64,000 nt of DNA from contig NC_092565.1 of the NCBI RefSeq assembly GCF_037975245.1, positions 2,531,499-2,595,498 on the forward strand, read 5' to 3'. Shown here piece after piece: positions 1-13,300 of this stretch; positions within the stretch are counted from its first letter, which is position 1; every line of letters begins with the position of its first letter. The notes beneath the pieces are model-generated. The model was given only the letters and a program-made list of their open reading frames with translations, did not search any database and was not told the origin of the DNA. A program made the translations under genes and the position numbers. Source of the stretch: Apostichopus japonicus (Eukaryota; Echinodermata; Holothuroidea; Aspidochirotida; Stichopodidae).

Positions 1-1213
1 CAGGCAGTTAAAATAAATTAAACTCAACATTCAATGAAGTAGCTAAATTTTAAGACATGGGTTAAACACGCAAACAGAGATGCCAACCTCTTGACACAAA
101 AAAACAGACTGAATATCCTAAAATATCAGATTTTGGAGAGGAAAATCAGATTTTCACGGAAACTTGACACTACCACTGGCCTGGGGCCAGTAAAATGTCA
201 GAAAAATGTTTTACTGGTAAGAACGGGCAAGTAAAATGTTTGCTTTATCATTAACATTTAATGAGAAAATTGTAAAGCTGCCGATTCCGCGTATTTCCCG
301 GCCATGTAGGCTCGTTGTTCAACGTGTTTGTCAGGGTTTGGGGGGTTACTTGTACATGTTTCTATGCGATTCCGCTTCCTTTTTTTTTGTTTTGAAAGAT
401 GACAAATCGTATTTTCAAGAGGCAATATCGTATTATCATATTTCACATTTTTTATAGTACTAAATACAATAAAATCGTACTGGTTGGCATCTCTGCACAA
501 AGAGAGAATTTTACTTCCCTCGATTGAGCAATGACAAAATGTCACGTTATCCAAATTTGTGTCTATGTTGACTGGGAGACAGGTAAGAGAGGAGCGAAGT
601 AAATTTTCACATTATCCAAGCTTTGAAACAAATCAGTCTTCAATGGAACACGGAACAAACAACCTTCTAACCTTTTGCTGAAGATGCTACTAGTATTGAA
701 AATTATTTACTTACTTCTGTGAGTCTCTTGTGGTCAGAGAACAATGTTACATTTTAAGGTTAATTTATGCATAAATTCTTGACCACCTACTGTATATTAC
801 ACAAACAAAATGCCAGATAGAAAGTACTCTTTTTGAAGAAGGAAAAGACTTTTTCAAAGGAAATATCTTCAAACATGAATGTACAGTTACCAGTTTTTTG
901 AAGTCTTAGTGATTTTTTTTTCATTTTTTTAGATATCATGTTTTCAAGGTTTCAAGCTTCCTACCACTTTGAACCTGAAATGAACTTTCACCTACACCAA
1001 AAACTCTAAATGGTTTAGAGATCCTTAATACACAATGTACCTTGAATACATACTTTGTCCAAGTTTACATTTCTTCAAATATGTCGATTTCATGATTGTC
1101 ATATTCTGCTTTCTGCTGACCTCCAATGGCCTTTGACCCACAAAAATGATAAGAGCCTTATACTTCAAAAATTAAAACCTGATAACACCATGTGCAGGTG
1201 AGAGAAAACGTAC
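1..1213 (-). other. Ferlin intron 6 (partial)
   Basis: There is no further ferlin exon here: I looked for the linker/C2B start (a 'KPQDFQIRV'-like stretch) on the minus strand and found none. The segment is AT-rich. Around 900-1140 it has a diverged block with '-gacctccaatggcctttgaccc-' wording that resembles the dispersed repeat at 7010-7300. Confidence 0.6.
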
Positions 1214-1352
1214 TTCATGCTGCCAATACTACGTCCTGCTCCTCCTGCATCTCCTCCCTCCTCTAACTCTTCCTCTTCTTCCTCATCTTCCTCATCATCT
1301 CCATCGTCTCCATCTCCAGCACCAGGAGCAGAACTAACGTCAGCTGCCTTTT
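1214..1352 (-). CDS. Ferlin exon 6 (acidic linker)
   Basis: This 139-nt exon has acceptor ACCCCTCAG at 1353 and a strong GTACGT donor at 1213. In the phase inherited from exon 5 it encodes KKAADVSSAPGAG, an Asp/Glu-rich run of about 20 residues, then a Gly/Ala-rich stretch ending RSIGSM. Acidic, low-complexity linkers between C2A and C2B are usual in ferlins. The downstream exon is not in the window. The donor is chosen by consensus only; reading through would add about 20 codons before a stop. Confidence 0.78.
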
Positions 1353-4300
1353 CTGAGGGGTCAGAAACAAGAAGCCAGTTAGCTCTGTGATTCCTGGTCA
1401 CATAATTTGCTCAAATTCAAAATAACTATCTGAATAATGTAGAGCAAGTGAGTTTCATTTGCCCAAGAATTAAGTTACAACCAGAAAAGATCAGAGAATT
1501 GATGCTAGTTCAAGACTTAAACGATGAGTTACCAGAGAATGTGGCAATAAAGAATCAACAGATCTATGATAATCTATGCAATAGAGCTACACTATTGCAA
1601 AATAGACTGCCAGAGTTTCCCATTAATGTAAAGCTGAGATTTTCATTAATTCAATCATTTTCTGACAGTCTCTAAACATCACTTTCCTTAGCCTTCTTCA
1701 TGTCTACCTACTGTACAGTACTGGTCCCATGTAATGTAATATTAAGTAATGTAATGTAATGGGTGGAATGCAATCATCCCAGTTATGGCTCTCATTTCTT
1801 TTTGTATAGGATTGCAAGTGTCGAGATCATTGTGAAAACTTGAGACAGTGTTCCACGCAATGTACGCGCTACAGTAGGTCTATTCATCTGCGCAGTCGTG
1901 AAGAGACCATTGTTTGGTCGGTGCAAGCAATACCACGTTAATGCTATTCACCTAGTCACAAAAGAAATTCAATCGCAGTGCAAAAATGACACAATCTGAC
2001 AAAAAAGCTGGAACTGACAATCCTAAAGAAGAATTAATAACTTGTATGTCGTATGTCATGCCGCTTCGTGATAAAAGCGTGACAAAGTGACAACTTTACT
2101 CTGAACTGTATGATATGGCTGCAGTACAATCCAGCATACCGCTGTATACTAAAAGTAACATTACCAAGAAAGCTCTCTGTGCATGGAATATAGAGAGTTG
2201 CAAAGAATTTTTCCGACAGCTTGTACTTTCTGTCGACGGACCACGGTAGCCGATCAGATATTATGATTTGAATGTATGAAGCTGAGAGAGCATAGATAGT
2301 CTCTCTTCATTGGCTGAAATATTCAAAGACAAGCTCAGCTGAAAAACATGTCGGCATAAGAGTGTTCCCATTCTGCCCAACCAAAGATCAGACAGTAGGC
2401 TCCCCAAAGGAATGAGTAAAGAAACTAACCATTTATAATGACAACAATGATCATTGATCATCTTCAGTTGTCAGTTTTTTGCTCTAATGTTTTTAGTTTT
2501 TTTAATCCTGAGGACTTGCCTTGCCATGTGCCACAGTAGTTAAGGGAGCAGTCATGTTTGGTAACACAATATGTATTGCATATTTAACCAATCATGGGAG
2601 TAGTGCATGGCTTATACACTGGGATATCAAACGACATTAGACATTCTTATGTTGTACCAAGTCTGCCACATGTTCTAATTCATGTATTGCAGATTGAAAA
2701 CATTGATAAAACAAAAATCAAATTTGAGTATAACATTTTATTTTCCTGGCAAATATGACTTGTTTTTATGAGAGCAACAGAATTCTTTTTCTTTAAACTT
2801 CCTGCAAAGAAAATATGGGACGGATGAAAAGTTAAAACAACGTACAGAATCTACCAAACAAATGTATTAGGCTACGTGATGGACATTTCTTATTCATTCC
2901 TATTCTCTTTTCATTTTGCATCTGGTCTTTTCTTATATCATTTCTACGAAAAATGATGTGTTTTTTTTCATTCATTCATTTTGTCTGTCTGTCTGTGTGC
3001 GTGCGTTTGTGTGTATTTTTATCTTGCAAGGTTGTAATTAAATGGAGCAGCACATGATAACAGGCATGCGTGTGTCAATGGTGTAATATATAAATTTTCT
3101 ACTTATATTGTGCAGTTTAGGAATAAAGAACATGCTGATTGCAATCCTTTAGAATTCCTCGCACTTGAGCATCTTAAATGCGGTGATCACATTCCGAGCA
3201 CTAAGGTAATTTTGGATCGGTACTGTAATGCTGTAGTTAAGTTAAGTGGTTGGAATCAACCAAAGTGTCCTCCTGATCTGACATGTTGTATGTGTAGCTT
3301 GCCAATGCTGTTAATTCAAAGTCAGTTAATGCGACACCCAACAAATGCCTTAGGAACCATGTATTCATTAATGGGAAGACATATTTCACTTGTGAGGAGG
3401 TTATGCTTATACCGTTTCTAACCTCTCTTGCCCTTTAAATGACCTTTGCCAAAAGTTGTAGAAAGTTGCAGATGGTACACCATGCACTAACACTGTCCCA
3501 GGCATGCTTCTAGAGTTATACAGAATGTTTGACCTTTTACTCCACCAACCTTATATATTTACTAGCTGAGGTGTAACACACCCACACAGACACTCCCCTA
3601 CACCTACTCGACTGCATGTTAAGTACCCAAAGACTGTTTGAGCAATGAAATATTTACCTATTGAATCCTTGTCACTACCTAAATTCTGGTTTAGAACATA
3701 GTAATGTATACCGTCTACTAAAAGTGCTAGAATATTTACAGGAACATCAATGTAGGAATCCGTCCTTGTCACCTACAAAGATTCAACATTGTCAGTCTAA
3801 TAATTTGGTCTTAACATGCATCACATCATTGTAGCTTATCTAAAGTGAAGACTATTCCTTGTTTTCGCTACTGCACCCCAGAAATGATGACGATACTTGT
3901 CTGGTCTTTTACAATCTCAACAAAACCAAATGTATCCTCAAAGACACAAGGTCTGTATTGCTGTACTTCTGCTTTATGGTCAATTAAACATACCACAAGA
4001 CATTTAAGACCAAACTTACTAGCTTTGATTGGCCCTTCTGCTCCTGGTGGCGGGCTGTAATTTATCTGAAGGACGAGTTCACCCTGTCAATGAAACAGAA
4101 GTTATCATCAAACATACTGTGACCATTCTGACAGAAACCATAAAGCCAAACAAATGCTCTTCACTCAGTGAATAGTAACTGGTTCACTTCTATTCCTCTC
4201 TCATCATTTATGATAACCCTCAACTGCCCATGGCAAAACCACTAACAGAATTGGTCAGGTGTCTTACATTTATCAGAGATATTACCATCAGCACACTACT

Positions 4301-7300
4301 CTTCAAAGCAATATATATGTTGAAATACAGTACCTGCCACAGATTACAGCGTTGAAAGGTCCATGGTCTATACCAGCTTGGAATGTATTTCCATTAGGGT
4401 CGCCTTCATCAAAATCTTATTCTAGTCATAACATGTCATTGCCAACAACCTCAGCTATGCCAACAGACTGGTCTACAAAACTAATGATTGAACTTTAAGG
4501 AACAGACTTATTGGGATTCAGTCTTTTAAAACCAACATATCTAATGATGTACATCTATATTGTCACAGCAATGTTCTCTGACAACAGGATGTGTAGCAGT
4601 AGTTGCTAATGGTAGACTATTAGGTCAGAGAATTAGTGGTACAGAACAGTGAGACAGTACTAATGTAGGCACATGAGAGTGAACATGATGAGTGGGAGGC
4701 AAGTAATAGGAATGTTTATAAACTAACATTACTTTCCCATGTGGACATTGACAAAATTGAAGATGCAGTACCAGCACTAGGATTCCATGTCCCCAGTTAC
4801 TCATACTGCTATGAACACCTATTATTCTATTCCCCTTCCTCAAGCCACACATGCCCCATCTCCGCCCCCTGTACCATCCACATTCCCTGCCCCACCCCCA
4901 GTCCCCACCCCCACCCTAATCAGCTGTGGCATTGTGTATACTTACAGTGGTTGGTCTGCCACTCTTATCTTGTAATTTGATGGTGGGGTTAGCCGATTTG
5001 TTCTTTCCAGCGACAGCACTCAACGAAAAGGTGTATTTACCGACAAGTCTGTGAACGACAGAGAAGGAAGGAGGTAGAACTTTATTCACTTTAAGCAAAT
5101 CATTAAAGAATATTTTATAGTGCAACTGAAGACATTTTATGTCACATTATGTCCTGTTGAAGAGGCCATATTATGGAATTGTATCCTTGCATGCTTGATT
5201 TGGACATTTTTCCAGCATTGCTTTTGAATACAATATTTAATGAGTGCCAATTATTAGCTACAAAATTAATAAGCATTTTGCAGCACACTGTCCTTTAGTG
5301 ACAGTTAACACATACACATTGTCCTCTTACTGTGTGTATCTCAAGGATGTGGACTCTGATAGTAATCAGGGCAATGGGCACACAAGAACAAATTCCAAGG
5401 ATCTTGAGCAAATTACAAATTGTAAACAGGTCAACAAACTGATGATCTCAACTTCGGACTAGATGTAGGTAATTTGTCAATAACTTGTCCTCTATATATA
5501 CTGCACACCAAACTCGAGTGGTAGCGTCCATATGAGTTCTATGGAGCCGGGTACAGTACTACTATCTTGAGTGGTAGTATCCATATGAGTTCTAAGGAGT
5601 CGGGTACAGTGTACAATCTCCAGTGATAGTTTGCTGCAATATAGTTATTTATGGTCAAGTTCTGTGACATTGCTTGTTGTACATGTTATAACACATTGAA
5701 ATATCGCAGTCTTTCCTGCAATTTTATATTTATTTATGGTCCTGTTCTGTATTACTTGTAGTACCTCCAGTTAATACACACTTAACTACTGTAGGTACTA
5801 CATGATTGTAATGTCAGTACAAGACACTCTCGTAGCATACTGTACACCAGATGGTAGAAAGCAAACATTATAAAGCCATATAATATATTAAACATTCCAT
5901 ATAATAGATCACCTGAAGCAGCTGTAATAAAATCTTCTACTGGTACTATTGTCAACAGGTTGCAACATATTACTACTTTTATGTGATTCCTTCATGTTCC
6001 ATTGAATTAGTTTATGCAAAAACCGTATGTCCCAGGAGAGTTACAGTACAATTAAGCCAAAGCAGAATTCCACTTAAATACCATCAATTGCCATAATGAT
6101 GGTTGTTATCCTATATATCTTTCCTCCCATTAGATGATTTCAATGTCATAAAGTTTGTTTCATAGGAAAGAATGTGGTTTCATATTCCCAGTAAGACAAC
6201 TTAGAAATAAGGAAATATTAACGAACATTACAGTATGAGTTTATAATAGAAACAACATAAAGTGAATTCAGAAATGTTCTCTTTTCATTGGCAATGTACA
6301 TTCACACTAATTGCTACTGGAAGTTTACTCTAAATACCTTTTGATAAAAGATCTTAAAACTACTTACATGCATCAGAATGTAAAACAGACACATTTCAGA
6401 TTCATCATCTTTACATACAAATAAGAGATTTATTAATTAAAATTATGTTTTGTTTTAATGTTTTACTTAAAATGTTTTACTTTAAAATGTAATGTTTTTT
6501 GTTCTTTTAATTTACAGTAATGTTTTACTATAAAACCTCACCTCACATCAAATCAAAATATGGTTGATTCAATATAACCTATTTTGAATAGTTAACCTTC
6601 TGTTATTTCAGGAAGTAGATCACCACAGATAGTCTGTAATTTCATCACGGCACATGTCATTCAATAGTAACATATGATAATCAGTTTATCGATTTATCCT
6701 TCCAGTGGGATGCATATGGATCTACTATGTTAACAATGTTTCGGATTTTGACAGATGAGCTCTACAAAATTCAATGAGTTTCGTGCAAATATCCAAGCAG
6801 TTATTACATGTCGACTATATTAAACGTTTTCTTTCATTCTTTATCCTCTGTTCACCTTAAATGAGCTTGGATCTAAATGAAAACAATGGGTTTCTCTTAC
6901 TCATTATTCTTTAAGATGATTATACATAGCAAGCAAAAATATACCCAAGCTTTCCTTAAAATGTACAGTAGGTATTAAACCTATGTTTACAAGATTTTTA
7001 GACTTTGACCTCTACTGACCACAAACCATCAATCTTCTTTACCAATTCCATTATGTTGGTTACCCTGTAGGTCTACATACCTAGTACCAATCTAAGTTCA
7101 ACCAATCAAAACTTTTTGAGTTATTGTGTTTATAAGGTTTTCAGACCTTGACCTCAGTTGACCTCAAATGATCACTGATCTACACCAATTTTCAAAACTT
7201 GTATTCACCAAGCTGGATCTACATTACCAAATAGGAACTTTAAGCTGCATTTTTGAATGCAAACAATTTCAAAATAAATTTCAAAAAAAATCTGGTGAGT

Positions 7301-10300
7301 GTAACATTTGCACCCACATGAGCTCAACTGAGGGATGGGGGAGATGGAAGATGGTGCAGAAGGAGGAGGTGTTTAGGTGGGAAGGAAGGCTGAGAAGGCG
7401 TCAACTTTTGCCATCGAGGTCATAACAGCTTTTTGCCATCGATGCCATTTGTTATGCCAAGCCCAGAATCAATAATATGGCATATGTGCCAAAGCACTGA
7501 TATTTTTGATGTACACAGTTCTGCATTGTCTGTGATAAATGTTTATGTTGCTGTGATTATCACAGTTCCAGAATATATTAAAGTTGTAGCTTTAAAATAA
7601 TTAATACTGATGTAGGAAAAAATGTAGGAGTGGGAATAAGATCAGTCTCAGCCTTCCTTCCCACCTACAGTAAACACCCCCATCTCCTGCACCATCTCCC
7701 ATCTCCTGCACCATCTCCTGCACCATCTCCCATCTCCTGCACCATCTCCCATCTCCTGCACCATCTCTCATCCCCTCCCCCACCCCTCATCTTTTTGTAC
7801 TCTTTTAAAGAGAATGACATAGATTTATGTTTTCACTGATTACTTGGTTATTTACTGAAGCCCCCCTCCCCCTTTCCCTCCAACCATCCCTCCCCTCCCT
7901 ACAAAATGGAAAAGCAAAATGAGTCATTTCTTGCAATTTGAAGCTTACATTGTGCAAAACATCTTTTCCAACACTGACACAATCATAATCAATTATGTAG
8001 CAATTAGTGTGGATGCTGATTTCTTTAATACTTTGCAACATGTTTTTATGCAAACAGAGCTTCACCAGGGAGCTGTTATGGAACTCCCTGGCTTCACCTT
8101 GCCAGAATATGTGCCTGAGTATTTGATATCTACAGGGTACTGCACCATATTATGAACAATGCATACATATTAGGCCCATTCATTACATATGTATGTACAG
8201 TGTATAGTACAGTACAGTTGGATTAATCGCACTGTTAAGTAGCAGTCATCTTTCCTGCTCCATGCATGGACTAACACCAACAATAGGCTAGATTTATTGT
8301 AGGTCACTAGTAGTAGGTGTAATGGCCTAGTAGACGACTCCCATACTCAAGTGTGCATAGACTGTTAAAGAAATGAATTGGACTAGATACTACAGTATTG
8401 TACACATATCATACTGTAATCAATGTAATTACAACAGTAATATCATTACCAGCCTATGCATTAAGTGTCACAAAGGAACTACATTCAGGATTCCTTGTAC
8501 AGCCTCTATACACATATTATAGTGCATACACTGCTTGCTGTGAATGTGAGTCAGAAATCCACACAGGGAACAACAATTAAGTCTCTAACCAACAATGAAA
8601 GCAGAAACTTACCTGCAGTTTTTAACAAGAGCATCAATGACGCAGTATCTCAATACTGGAAGTTTTAATTTTGATTCCTAATTTCAAATCTTTGCTCCGT
8701 CTCTACAATTATCAATATCAATCATGGTACAACAAATATATAACTTGCATTTTTGCTACTTTGCCACGAATAGTCTCTGCAGGTTACACTTTATCCTGCT
8801 AGTCTTGCCTTTAGCGCTAATTGCCTGTTAGTCAAAAGAACGACGTTGCAAGGTTTAGTAATGTCATAGAATATTTAAGAACTTGTTTTTATGTGGTATC
8901 CTTCATCTTGGGTCAGTCTCTGTTGGACTTTTTGGTCATATAGTTTGACGTCAATGACAACGGCCAAATTAGAAGAGGCAAACAACTCGACCATATTCTT
9001 GATGCCTGCCTTGAGAGCTAGGCCTATTGACCTACTGTATGTTACTGTAGACTGTAGTGGTGACTACCATCAAAACTGTGGTCACTTCTAGATACCAAAA
9101 CAACCCACGTTTTTCCATCTCAATTTTTCTTACATGAAGATTTCATGGATTTATGACTTGGAAAAAATAATGTAAAAGAAGATTACAAGTTTTTATATGC
9201 AAGTGATGGGTGGCCTCCTCCTCCCCTAATAGCCACCTCAGTTCCTCTCCAGTTTGTTATTTTATTTTAATTCTTTGTACATTTGATGTCAAACATTACA
9301 GGTTCAAAAGAAAGCTAAACATATTTCTTATAATCTTATACATCTTATATCCTTATAAATAAAACATAACCTTATACAATTTTTATAGTCTTATAAAAGT
9401 TGTGATGCTATGGCCGGCTCCTCTTTTATACGTACCCATCAACAAACTTACCCTGGTCCTTCCTAGGAAAAGCTGTCTGAACACCAGTACAATGCTAATG
9501 TGGCTATCACTGAAAGCCTAATATGCCTAGCCTAGGCCTATATATATTTTTTTTAAATGCACTAGGCCTACAGTAAGTAGCCTTCAGAAATACAAGAATG
9601 TGTATACATAATTATACAAAATACATGAAGGGCAATCAAACAAACTTATCATGGCCCTTGCTCTGAAAAGCTACCTGAACACCAGTACTATCCTTAAATG
9701 GATGTTACAAAAACGAAGGCCTAATATAAATTAAATGCACTACGTAGAATTCAGCAGTACAGAATTTGTATATGTAATTAGCATGCAATACACTACACCT
9801 CAGGTACCTAACTACAGTAGCCTACAGACAATTGGTCGCGAGGGTAGCCATTTTCGTATATCTAACATGTAGCTGCCATGAGTCATAGCCAATCTGCTAC
9901 AAAACAGACTTGGGGGCGGGGCTTAATCATCAAAAACGGTCCTTTTTACTAAAAGTAGGGGCGGCAGCTCAGTATTGTTTTAAGAAAGAAAAATCATTTA
10001 AACATCAAATAAAGCAAATAAAAGCCATTAAATGTCATAATACAGCTAGTAAAATTCTTATTAATACCTACCTGTAAACAACAAATGAAAGTTTAAAATG
10101 TTAATAAAATATATAATACATAGGACCCTATTTTAGACGATACCACTGTTGACAGACAATTCTATTCTATTCTCTTTCATAAAACATAGGTTTTGGAGCG
10201 TGTGCAAAAATGGGTTGTTTAAACTGTATTTCGGTCCAAATTGGCCCGATTTGGACATAAATCGGTGAAAAAGTCATAGAATGAGATAAAATTCTTGAAT

Positions 10301-13300
10301 AAAAAATAGTAACTTTTGTTGGCCTATATGATATATGCTTGCTCTGAAAATTCCAGAGAAAAAGAACTTTATATGAAGACGCTGAAATTTTTTTAAGAGA
10401 AGAGAGAGTCCCACTTACTGTTACAATATCTCTATACATGTAATGTATTGAGATAAAAATTGGCTGCTTAAATGTTGGAAGAAAATTTGGAGACAAAGAC
10501 AAGGGTAAACTTGCTTGTAACTTTATCAAATACTGTTTACCATTTACTATGTCAGACAATTTCCCTGAATAACTGAACAATAAGGTCAGAAGAAACATGA
10601 AAATTTAGGAGATTTTGACAGAAGGTAATTATTACTGCGGTACATGAATGTATATTAGTACTTTATTTAGCCACTGAACTCTTAACACAGAGAACATAAA
10701 CATAATTGTGAAACCAACAATACTGTACCTATTGTTTCCATGAAAACGATGGTTAAAAATAAATAGTGTATACAATGGAGACTTCCTCCAATGATCATTT
10801 CTTGTCGAGGATGTAACAAGGTGCCCTAATGTTATGATTTCTTTGTACATGAATATGATAGCCTATAGCCCAAACATTGCAATCTTAGTAAACAGTAATG
10901 TTGAGATGGAACAACATGCTCTATGTTCAATGAGTACGGAAGATGCAAGACCTGGCAGGAGGACAACTTACAAATCAAATTAAAGAAAGCACTCTTGAAT
11001 AATTTTATCTAAAAAATTATTGACACTCAAGTATCTCAGCTGATTATTCTTGTTTTCATTTGTTGTTGAACAAATCACTTCCAGGATTAAAATTTGTTTG
11101 GATCTTTTGACGAGACAAAAACCACAGTTATTACTGATGAATTGCATACATTAATCATCCATACAGATGAGGCAAACATATGGTAGTTGCCAAGGAAGGT
11201 ATTAATTAGTGACTCAGTGACCAATTTCAACACAGTCAACACTAGTTTGTTTTGCCTCACAACTAGGTCAACCCCTGTTAACAAACAGCACACAAAGGAG
11301 CGATACTATGAACTAAAGCAGAGACCAATAGATTAACTTACTACCAACTTTACAGGTTTTCCATTCCCGATATCTAGAACTTATTTCCGAAAATATGAAA
11401 AGGGAATGAATCTGGTCCGATTGTCAAACTGATTATTTGTCAGACACTACAATATGCAAATCTAGTTATGCATACGGAAGGACTTTTAGATTTGCATATC
11501 TCTTTAAGCATTTAATATCCTTCAACACAGCAAGTTGGTAAATTGACATTAGGTGACCAAACTTTGCTTGTCCCAACACAGAGCATAAACATATAAAGTC
11601 ACTTAATGAACAAACACCACTATGAAACAGGTGTTGGTGCTTAAAGGTAAACTAGATGAACCCATAGTTCAGCATGAGTAAACTTTCCTCACCTGTCTTT
11701 ACCAATTTTCTCACTGTCCTTGACAACGATCTCTATGGAATCCGATGAGCTCAACGCTTTGCCACCAAGGTCAAACTCCAATTTCTATAATATCAAAAGA
11801 AATAAAACAAACTACAATTTAACAGATAAGTGACTACTGAAATAAAAAACATTGTGCATATGTACTGCATTATATTCACAAAATCACACACAAACTGTAA
11901 TACACTATCTTATAGAAACAAAATTTAAATTTTTGCAGTATACAGTAATACCATTGAAAGTAGTATTGCCTGGCTACTACTGTATATGGCCAAAAATATA
12001 ATGAAACTTTACCCTACTTAACAGAATATAATCCACCCATGATCAGCTTGTTCAGCAGAAAGTCAATTGGGAGCTCATTCTAGATATAAAAAGATGCCCA
12101 CCAAATTTTGAGGTATGTATTACTTTACATCAAATGCACAAGTTTACTGTAAACGTCAAATAAAGAAGTTCATATTTAGACCAAATCTTACTGCCAAGGG
12201 TTAAATTGTAAATCATGAGTAAATTTTCTGCACCATTGTTTATTACCCACTAAAATTGGATACTTCCAATATTCTGTACGACATTGTATTCATTCATAAT
12301 ATAGACCCCCTTACCCAAAGGACGATATTTCTACATAGTCTGTGAAAAAGATACAAATATTGTAAAACTGAGAAAGGAAATGAAAATGAAATTGAAAACC
12401 ATATTTGAGGGTAGGTTGATTCTAATTCTTCATAACAATAAAGTTAAGGTTACATCTCTTTGTTGAGCCACAATGAAGCTGGGGAATCTTATTGCCCTGT
12501 AACACAACAGTATACAAGAGGTATTTCTATACTGTACTTGGTATCAATCCCAGAGAAACCAGACAAGACAACCGTATCATTTTACGTGTGTTTTGGTTAA
12601 AAGACCACTCTTTGCAGTTGATTTTTGTTATGCACTACTAACAAGGAGAAATTAATTCAAATAATGGGAAGTCTATGTATCAACGTTAAAGGTTCCTAAA
12701 TGGAGATGCATACCCAACCATAACCATTAGTCTATAGCATCCCTTCTTCAACAGTCAATGTACAAGTCCCAATTGATCACACCGCAGAGTTTTCTAATAG
12801 CATTAACACCCTTTCTCCCACACCCATCTCCACCCACCTTCCCCTGCCCCCACAAAACATGAAAAAAAAAATTAAGTGCAGTCCAATAGGAATACCAGCT
12901 ATTGTTTAGTTCACCTCATTCCTGTATATTCATGTACTACAGTGAACCTCTTCCTAAACACCTCTACTTAAACACCAATTTGTATGTTCCTAATCATTTG
13001 TCGCAGCTAGGATCCCACATAACATACTCTAGCGTTTTTCAGCACAATTCAAACCAATACTGTACTATGACTATATGAGTCTATGATATTACTCAACAGA
13101 TCCGGACTCAAGGCTGGACAAATCAATGCAAAAAATATGTGTAACTATTGATTTCATATTCCCAGGCTACTTGTTACTGTACAAGGCTGATATTAACTAT
13201 ATACTACTGTAACAATATCATGTACAGCACACAGTCTACCTATGCAGCTGCTCTCTTTGTGCACTCTTGTGACATTTAAGTATATAGAATGTAAACACAC

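Larger units (their letters stand above)
1353..4019 (-). other. Ferlin intron 5
   Basis: This intron is noncoding for ferlin. It contains one copy of a dispersed repeat (1372-1500) and two degraded open stretches on the opposite strand (1987-2245 and 3110-3421) described separately. The rest is AT-rich sequence with no feature I recognise. Confidence 0.65.
5049..11692 (-). other. Ferlin intron 3
   Basis: This 6.6-kb intron holds a 60-bp tandem duplication (5513-5625), a dispersed repeat (7010-7300), an inverted-repeat block (7365-7682) and a diverged tandem duplication (9435-9790). TACTGTA/TACAGTA heptamers recur throughout. The open frames are not supported as genes. Confidence 0.6.

Noticed and set aside
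1448-1675. 75-codon plus-strand open frame next to exon 6
   Set aside because: Overlaps a dispersed repeat and has no recognisable domain.
10167-10598. 143-codon minus-strand open frame in ferlin intron 3
   Set aside because: No domain, no splice support, and the ferlin chain is complete without it; AT-rich sequence gives such frames by chance.
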